Below are positions 56,678 to 64,000 of a DNA stretch of 64,000 bases, in pieces. A program made the position numbers and the translations under genes. The notes under the pieces are model-generated. The model did no database searches. It was not told where the DNA came from and was given only the letters and a program-made list of their open reading frames with translations. How positions within the stretch are numbered: position 1 is the stretch's first letter; every line of letters begins with the position of its first letter. The stretch is from Macrosoma leucophasiata (Eukaryota; Arthropoda; Insecta; Lepidoptera; Hedylidae), in contig JAWQUS010000020.1 of assembly GCA_036365455.1 (NCBI GenBank), forward strand, positions 8,963,001 through 9,027,000, read 5' to 3'.

Positions 56678-56767
56678 CCGTTATTTGTTCAATATTTTAT
56701 GTCTAATTTGACCGGACTATTTGCAATGTTTTTGGATGACTAGAAACTTCTTCAATAATATCTATAA

Positions 56768-56800
56768 TAAGCCGCTCTACCACTAAGCTACCGAAGTCTC
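56768..56800 (-). mobile_element. Family B head fragment
   Basis: Minus strand CTTCGGTAGCTTAGTGGTAGAGCGGC-type A-box segment only. Confidence 0.4.
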
Positions 56801-57290
56801 TACCGAAGTCAGTTTTTTTTCCGTTTTTTCTTTAATTTCTAAAGTTCACTTGCATGTGTTTTTGCGAAAAATAAATAGTACAAGCAAAACGTTAACATTC
56901 CGAAGTTTAAAGGATCTCTGAAATTTGAAATCATAGGAGACATTTTTGTGAAAATATTAATAATGTTACTAAACCTAAAAATACTTTGTTGGGCATGCTA
57001 CCAGTGAACACACAGAATCCCTAATAAGAGAGGCTTATGGCGAATAACATCTGGGACCCGGGTCGGCAAACACTTGCTAGTAAACACTAAGAAAAATGTT
57101 TTTGTTTCCGCGGCTTTTCTTATATTTTGTCGTATCTTATGTGTTGTGTGGACAGCCCTGGGCAGACGTTGTTTTTGTTTATTTAATGTTGACTTTTACA
57201 GAGATAAACATGTCTCGTAATACGTAATACGTATTGTGACCAAACGGTGACTGACCAAATTGTTTAATATTTTGACCATAGCTTTTGTGT
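56801..57290. other. No recognisable gene
   Basis: No feature supported. Confidence 0.35.
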
Positions 57291-57292
57291 TT

Positions 57293-57350
57293 CTACTGCT
57301 GGTAGAGCTCGCGGGCGTAAGCAATGATTATGATCTACTTGCCGCTAGAT
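57293..57350 (+). mobile_element. Family A head fragment
   Basis: CTACTGCTGGTAGAGCTCGC, GGGCGTAAGCA and CTACTTGCCGCTAGATAA, a deleted head. Confidence 0.6.
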
Positions 57351-57354
57351 AATT

Positions 57355-58385
57355 AGATCTACTAGAAAATAATGTAAATTTCTTAATATTTTCCTTTCTT
57401 TTGAAATGCCTGTAAATTGGTGCAAGAGAAGTATGTGTGTGAAACGGCTGGTACTTTCAGCAAACTGTTTAATTGAGTTTAGTTCAGTAGGAAATTGACA
57501 AAAAACAGTCAAAATACTGTCTTATTTATCGTCCTTGTAAAAATGTAACATTTATATAGTTACTTTCTAAACAATTTTAATTCAAAAGTTGAACAGCGAC
57601 CAACGCATATTATCTTAAATCCAACGTTGTTAGCATTTTATTTTTTGCGACATTTTGACGTCTTAATGTAGCACGTACTTTTCAGATAACGTATCTCTGA
57701 AAGTTTGAATAGAGTTTTACAAAAGATTTTCAACTTAATATCCTCTTGGTAAAGTATACAATTGTAGGAGTTGGTAGCGAGCCTTGTAATCATTTTAGTT
57801 GTGAAGGGAGTGGGACGAGCGAGTTTGGAATACACAATTGTATGATCGTCAACAAACTGATATACCTAAAACTCATTTTGCGTAAGCTTATCCAGCATTG
57901 GACAAGAATTAAGAATCCTGCTATGCGTATAATACAATACATATCAAATATAAAGTTATAAGGGAAAGGGGTGGCCATATATTTATTATCTCATTCTGCA
58001 CCCCACTGCATTGTTCATTCGGAGCACGCCCCGCGTCGGGGGAGTCTAATTCTTCTCCTAATTTCGCACCTTATTGTCGGGGAGTGGTAAGAAAATGGGA
58101 ATTTTTTATAAAAATTCAGCACCACGTTCGCGTCTTTATCCAGGTGGATTTTTAAATGGAGCCTGTATTACGACATCAAAAAACAATGTGTGCGGGACAC
58201 AGAATGTAGGAAGCCTTATTTGGAAATGAAACTTTTAATGTTCACAAATATTAAATTGAATAATCGGACACTAGTTTCGGAAACAAAATCACAAAAAGAT
58301 GTCATGGTCAATTGAAAATTTACTTCAAGTACAGCTCCAAAACTTTTAAATAGAGTTGAATGTGGATTATATAAACGTATATAAT
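57355..58385. other. No recognisable gene
   Basis: Frames near 57746 overlap on both strands and have no motif. Confidence 0.35.
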
Positions 58386-58390
58386 TTTGG

Positions 58391-58478
58391 ACTAGCTGTG
58401 CCCGCGTTTTTAACCGCGTAGAATTTAACAAAATTATTGTTCAGTGTCTACGCGGATGAAGTCGTGGGCACAGCTAGT
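58391..58478. mobile_element. ACTAG...CTAGT hairpin repeat
   Basis: ACTAGCTGTGCCCGCG at the left; GATGAAGTCGTGGGCACAGC then TAGT at the right. Sister of 14018-14100. Confidence 0.65.
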
Positions 58479-58479
58479 G

Positions 58480-59694
58480 TTTTACTACTAACTACTAAGT
58501 GTTTTATAATTCAAATAATAAATTATTTGGATATTATTCATCCCAACAAAGGTAGGAGCGTGGATTGCTAAACGTATAAGTGTTTTTAAACCATCCGGTC
58601 TTTTTCTATATTCATCTCTCATTCACCAAATAATATTGTTTAAATTGAAGGATCCTTCCGAGTTATTCGGAGCATCCACAAAATGAAGTTGGTGAAATAT
58701 CTTAGACATTTGTCAGTCGATTACCTGTGAGGGTGGCTCCTTCGATAGTATCCGAAAATTCACCAACCCTCACGACGTCCCTCCGTTTATGAATACATTT
58801 TTTTTTGTTATCTATATTTTTATTTAAAATGTGGGTAAGTATACTAAGTATATAAAAGCAACTCCTTTTTATATCTTGAATTCAGATTCCAACGTTTGTA
58901 TTTCTCCTTGAATAAATTTTCTTTTATTGCCGTTTATGGCGCTGTTCACAAGATTGACCCACCACGGCGAAATGTTGGTGATATAAATGAAAAGTACATT
59001 TTTAGCTAACCTTACCAGACAGATGACCAAGTCAGCCACCAGCGGGCTCCTGCCACTTCCTGACACTTTAAGTTAAAAGAGTAGTGGACCCGTAAGATAT
59101 TATTCTACCCTATCGTAAGGCTATCTATTGGATCCAAAAACACCATAACCATACATGAACCCACTGTGATATTAATCGTGACCTGTTCGATTGTTTACAA
59201 GACCAACGTGTGGGAATTAAAGAGATTTTTCCGACTACACAACGTGCAGAATTTTTCGTTGAAAATGTACAAAATCTTTTTAATTATGAAAGGTCGGACC
59301 GCTTCCCCTCTGTCTATATTAAGATGTAGGTACGTCATATCAGACTTTAATTCTTTGAGAGTTGAGCAAAGAATTTTAATAGGAAAGGAATTGTTGAGAG
59401 CCTGTGGCGAGTCAAAGCGTGCCGAGCACCCCGCTAACAATACTCGTTATAGTGTTCACTCTTCTCTAAGTTTGTGTATAGCCATCGAAGACGGCTTTCA
59501 TGTTCGAGTTGCCTTTGCTATTTAAATAAAGAGATACTTACTCTGTAAATAATTCATTCTTTTAGCATTCAAATTGTTTTTGGGATTGGGAAGTGATGGA
59601 CTTCAAGTGTGTTCTATTCATACTTGAGACTTGGATCGTCAGCTTTCGGCTTAATTGTATAAAATAACGAGTTAATGTTGCATCTTGTCTTTTT
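58480..59694. other. No supported gene
   Basis: A 119-codon frame (59166-59525) overlaps an 81-codon opposite-strand frame; neither is recognised. Confidence 0.3.
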
Positions 59695-60315
59695 CAAAAA
59701 AAAGGAAAAAAGGAACCCTTATAGGATCACTCGTGCGTCTGTCTGTCTGTCTGTCTGTCCGTCTGTCACAGCCAAGTTGCTCCGAAACTACACGACCGAT
59801 TGAGTTGAAATTTGATGGATATATGTAAATTGGTGACCCAAAGATGCACACGTCAAGTAAAATAGTAAATTTTAAACAGGGGGGGGAGCACTTTCGGGGG
59901 TTAAATCAGAAAATTAAAAAAAAAAATTCGTAAACTGTGTCGTGTGACATATTAAACGAAAGAGGTTGTTGTCAGCATCTCAGATATATTTTGTAATGAT
60001 TTTTGCATTAATAAATTTGAAGTTATTTAAGAAAAACGACGAAATTTGACCATTCCCCCCCCTATCTCCGGAACTACTGAACTTAAAATTTTGAAAAAAA
60101 TGTGGAAAATTGTTTTTTTTTCTTTGCCTATAGATTACTGGAAAACCTATAAGAAGTTTGAGTATTCAAATTAAATCAAAAATTCTTAATAATATACCCC
60201 CTGTCGGTACCACCGTAACCGCTATGTCTCTGCATTTTAAATCTGTAATATTTTCGAAAATACTTATTTAAATTCGGAACCCTCACCACGCGAGTCGAAC
60301 TCGCACTTGTCCGGT
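59695..60315 (+). repeat. Family D repeat, long copy
   Basis: AAGGAACCCTTATAGGATCA, four GTCT units, CACAGCCAAGTTGCTCCGAA, ATTGAGTTGAAATTTGATGG. The far end is GGAACCCTCACCACGCGAGT and GAACTCGCACTTGTCCGG. No ORF. Confidence 0.65.
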
Positions 60316-60512
60316 TTTTCGATTAAAGTCGATATCTTGTTGATGTTTGAATTTAAAAAAATACATCGATACATCTCTTTCTCGCTGAAACAGGAATGTA
60401 TTAAGATTAAATATATATATAATAAGGGTCCGTCCGTCCGTCTGTCCGCAGTTATGCTCGGAGACTCTCATTACTAAGAAGCTGTAATTTAGAATGAATA
60501 TAGGTAGGTATG

Positions 60513-60600
60513 ACTCCCCCCAAAAAGGGGAGAGACTCGTGCCCAGTAGTGGGACGTCTCAAGGGTTGCCATTATTATAATTATTGTTATAGGTAGGTAC
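60513..60600 (+). mobile_element. 5S-headed SINE, 3' fragment
   Basis: CCCCCCAAAAAGGGGAGAGA, CTCGTGCCCAGTAGTGGGAC and GGGTTGCCATTATTATAATT match the end of 41945-42302. Confidence 0.8.
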
Positions 60601-61495
60601 ATATTATTTACGAAAAAAATGCAGTGTAATAAAAACTTGAAAAATATTTTTTTAGGGTGTCTCCCCTATACCTAAAGTGGAAATAACTTTTTTCAACGTA
60701 CGTGATTTTGTTCAATGGTTCTTAAAAATATTAGGGGTTTGCAAAACCAATTTTCAAGTAAACGTTGGTTTTTAAAAAATTCTGGTTTTATACAGAGATT
60801 TTTTTTGCTAGAGTCAAGTATCCCGCCTATCTGCCATCAAAACAGTGGTAAACACCACCATGATTTTATTCAGACGTCCGATTGGACGTTGATAATGCAA
60901 ATAACGAATTTAAAAGGAAAACAGTTAAAAACGGCTAAGTAAAGTACATTCAACAACTTTAGGAGTAATAGTCGATCAAAGTCGAACAATATTTTTTACA
61001 ACAGGTATAGGACACTATTTTATAATATAAGTTCAGTACTGGAGGGACTAACTAACTTTATTAAGCACTAGCCTGTAATAGGTATACGCCATTTCTATAA
61101 TTGCAGACGATAAGAAGTCATTCCTTTACCAACTGATTATAGGATTATAAGCATAGAATCTGATTACCTTTTAAGATCGACATATACCTTATTAGGTAGC
61201 TTTGTAAAGTCCCAAAATTAATTAAATTCCATTTCATTTTACACAGCTTAGTACGATAGTAAGTAGAGCTTACCGCTGCGTATAACAGCTTATATGTTCT
61301 TCAGAATTCGCTTAAATTATCTTGGTTAGTATAAATTCCCTCTCCCAAAATAATCTCCATGGATTAACCATGTAGCACATGTTCTGGTAATAGTTAGAGG
61401 TTGACGCATCCGGCCACGAGTTCGTAGGGTTAGTGCACATTATAGTATTTTGGATTGCGATAATTATTCGCGATGTTGCCTCTTATAAGAGTAAC
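60601..61495. other. No recognisable gene
   Basis: No feature supported. Confidence 0.35.
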
Positions 61496-61499
61496 ACTA

Positions 61500-61608
61500 A
61501 TTGGGAACGCATATGCATTTTGCGTGGGTATGTCTATAGGCTGCAGTCGTCACTTAACATCAATGTGAACTGCATGCTTGTTTGCCATTTTCATTAGGTA
61601 CATAAAAA
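61500..61608 (+). mobile_element. Family A tail fragment
   Basis: GGAACGCATATGCATTTTGC, TCTATAGGCTGCAGTCGTCA, ACATCAATGTGAACTGCATG and ACATAAAAAA. Confidence 0.8.
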
Positions 61609-61609
61609 A

Positions 61610-62222
61610 CCATTACGATCCTTAACTTAGGGATACACAAGAACTACATTTTGTAAGACTTCACTTTAAAATATTTTATATAATGGCATCCATAGCCGAA
61701 CGAATGCGAGAATGATTCTCACTTTGACGAAGTGAGTTTTGTCATACAGAATATCTTAATTTTAGATTGGTTGAATTGGACATCTTTTAAAAGTCTACAT
61801 CGGAATATTTGGTGGTCTAAGAATCTCGTTCTAAAGATACCAATTATAAAATATCGTGTGCACTAAGCCTTAAAGAAGGCTTAGAACCAAATTTCCAACG
61901 CACAAGGGATGTGGTTACCTTTGCGGAAGACTTACTCTTAGGTATGTATGTATTTACGTATTTTCTTTTACCAGTTATATACTTAATTACAAAGTAGATA
62001 GTACAATGTTTTAAGAGTACTTAGTGTGCCTAGTTTTTAGTGGAGTTTACAAAGATTGGTATTTTTGCGTGTTAAGAGAAAAATCAGTAATTAGTCATCA
62101 TTATTTTATGTCTATACAAATAAATAAAATTGGAGTGTCTGCTTGTAATAAAAAATAACAGCTTTCTACCAAATGCTTAGGTATGTATGTATACACGGTA
62201 CATATACCAAAACAACATTTTT
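61610..62222. other. No recognisable gene
   Basis: AT-rich, no feature supported. Confidence 0.35.
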
Positions 62223-62224
62223 TA

Positions 62225-62346
62225 CAATTTTTGTATGTCTGTCTGTCTGTCTGTTTGGCGGGGCTAATCTTGGGAACGGCTCCACCGATTTTGGCTTTCA
62301 CTGGCAGATAGCTGATGTAATAAGGAGTAACTTAGACTACTTTTAT
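62225..62346 (+). repeat. GTCT-repeat dispersed element
   Basis: Four GTCT units followed by GGCGGGGCTAATCTTGGGAA and CGGCTCCACCGATTTTGGCT. It ends against the hairpin at 62347. Confidence 0.55.
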
Positions 62347-62430
62347 ACTAGCTGCGCCCACGACTTCGTCCGGGTAGATACTGAACAATGATAAATTCCC
62401 ACGAAGGGCGAAGTCGCGGGCACAGCTAGT
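62347..62430. mobile_element. ACTAG...CTAGT hairpin repeat
   Basis: ACTAGCTGCGCCCACGACTT, GGGTAGATACTGAACAATGA and GCGAAGTCGCGGGCACAGCT then AGT. Sister of 14018-14100. Confidence 0.7.
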
Positions 62431-62686
62431 TCTAAACATAAAATAAACTTTGTACCAGTAGCCACCGAATTCCCATTAAAATAAACAATCAAGTACGACT
62501 AAATATTCTTCAATAAAATAAGTGTTATAAAGCACACTGAAAATGTATACATACAGCGTTAAATTTAAGTGATTGTCTAAAGCAGAAACTTTAGTAGTGT
62601 TATAAAACATTAGAAAATTTCTTTTGTTTTCATATAATTTAAAAATGAATGAAATCACCATCTCGAAAGTGTGAGAAATAGTAACT

Positions 62687-62748
62687 TGCTAAACATACTG
62701 TATGTACTATGTATCATTAGATACATAGTACATACAGTATGTTTAGCA
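62687..62748. repeat. Perfect 29-bp-arm palindrome
   Basis: Left arm 62687-62715 begins TGCTAAACATACTGTATGTA; right arm 62720-62748 is its exact complement; loop ATTA. Confidence 0.97.
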
Positions 62749-62815
62749 TAGTACTACCTACTAGTACCTACTAGTACCTATTAGTTTAAGTATTAACTTA
62801 AACTAGTAGGTACAC
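62749..62815. repeat. Second palindrome with CTAGTACCTA repeats
   Basis: CTACTAGTAC repeats, then GTACCTATTAGTTTAAGT paired with ACTTAAACTAGTAGGTAC, one mismatch, short loop. Confidence 0.85.
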
Positions 62816-62911
62816 GCACACTATTGTGCGTTGCCAATAAAGTAAAAAAAAACGTAAACATTTATAAACGTTCAGAGAAAAATAAACTTACGTAACTTGC
62901 AATGTAGTATA

Positions 62912-63158
62912 ACTGTAGGTAGAGCTCCATTGACGGAGCTCGCGGGCGTAGGCACCACCGCATTACCTAATATACTTTCCGCTAAATGGTAGTGTTCAGC
63001 ACTATCGTGTTCCGGTCAGCTGGTAATGTACGGCTCTGTAATTTCTGGCACAGAGGCATAACACCTTAGGCCTCAGGAGTGGCAACGCATATGCATTTTG
63101 ACCTCTGGTCATTGTGTCAACTGCATGCTTGTTTGCCACTTTCAAAAAATAAAAAAAA
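62912..63158 (+). mobile_element. Family A SINE-like copy, tail partly deleted
   Basis: GTAGGTAGAGCTCCATTGAC, CACTATCGTGTTCCGGTCAG, then TCATTGTGTC jumps to AACTGCATGCTTGTTTGCC. Confidence 0.9.
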
Positions 63159-63159
63159 C

Positions 63160-63690
63160 CTAATAAAAAGAATATTATAGATTGATTCTTTCAAGACAAT
63201 ATCACTTTGCGTTTTTTATGAACCTAATGGTATGAGCAAACAACTAATTTTAAGGGTCAATCAAAACAAGAATCGAAATTAATGTAGAGACCCGATTAAG
63301 AACATCTTTGTGTTCGCAGATTAATGTGATTCTTATAAACAAATTAGTTTGCCAACAATGTAAATATTTTGTTTCCGAAGTATGCTAAAGGTACGTTGTT
63401 TATTATTGTTCATTGTTCATCGTTGAATTTTCCACTTCAATTCGGCGGAGGAAATTGCGGCTCTCTCTGTTATTTCTAAACATGGCGTTAAAAAGTATTT
63501 ATTTTGAATCTTATTGAGCCGGCTTCATTTTATTTTGAAGAGTGCTTGTGAAAAAGTCTCGACCAAAAGGTTTTGAATTTCCCCGCTATTCTTTTGTTGA
63601 CAAACATTTGATAAGACTTTTACATTACATTCATAGCTTAAATGCTTTTTATACGTATGCGAAAGTGTAGCTTATCTATTGTTAAATGCT
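63160..63690. other. No recognisable gene
   Basis: No feature supported. Confidence 0.35.
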
Positions 63691-63694
63691 TGTT

Positions 63695-64000
63695 TTTAGG
63701 GTTCCGTAGTAAACAAGGAACCCTTATAGTTTCGCCATGTCCGTCTGTCTGTCTGTCTGTCCGTCCGTCCGCGGTTTAGCGCAAATACTATTGGTACTAG
63801 AAACTTGAAATTTAGTTTAAGTATACACCTCAATCACGCCGATAAAGTGGTAGAATAAACACATGAAAAATAAAATTATTTAGGTTACCTACTCTACATG
63901 TAACGCACAGTTTTTTTTTTATTTTTCGTTTTCTATATAGTGTGGGGGGATATCGTTGGATAGGTCTTTCAAAAATGTTAAGGGTGTGCTAACATCATTT
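63695..64000 (+). repeat. Family D repeat, runs off the window
   Basis: TTAGGGTTCCGTAGTAAACA, AGGAACCCTTATAGTTTCGC, GTCTGTCTGTCTGTCTGTCC and GTCCGTCCGCGG. Same opening as 59695. Confidence 0.6.

Overview
The window reads as nuclear DNA of an insect, most likely a moth or butterfly. It is AT-rich, carries two spliced genes with GT-AG introns, and is packed with short interspersed repeats, MITEs and non-LTR retrotransposon debris of the kinds usual in Lepidoptera. The order-level call is inference; the eukaryotic, insect-like gene structure is seen directly.

Layout. (1) 8-9726, plus strand: the 3' part of the ASPP gene (apoptosis-stimulating protein of p53). Nine exons can be joined in frame and encode a Gln/Asn/Ser-rich region, a proline patch, an RVSF (PP1-docking) motif, ankyrin repeats and a C-terminal SH3 domain. 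The 5' part of the gene lies upstream of the window. Its introns carry SINEs, and a broken mariner element is nested in a SINE. (2) 11850-17090, minus strand: a complete five-exon gene for proteasome subunit alpha type-3 (PSMA3; Prosalpha7 in Drosophila), 255 residues. It converges tail to tail with ASPP. (3) 17.1-64 kb: no host gene that I can support. This 47 kb is a transposon graveyard.

Main contents of the repeat region: about 30 copies or fragments of one SINE-like family (called family A here) in both orientations; tRNA-headed SINEs (families B and C); a SINE whose head resembles 5S rRNA, with a clear target-site duplication (TSD); a composite hAT-type element with an 8-bp TSD carrying other transposons inside; a 118-bp hAT MITE with an 8-bp TSD; a PIF/Harbinger-type element with TTA TSDs; TA-flanked MITEs; remnants of CR1/Jockey-like LINEs and a Tc1-like transposase; several near-perfect palindromes; a roughly 0.5-kb segmental tandem duplication; and an unusual fold-back element (51.05-51.82 kb) whose arms are arrays of GGTNNACC-type motifs.

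The two host genes have unrelated jobs, a scaffold for apoptosis and epithelial signalling and the 20S proteasome core. Nothing suggests they act together. No CRISPR array, rRNA gene or bona fide tRNA gene was found. Family names A-G are labels for this report only. All family assignments come from reading the sequence, with no database search.
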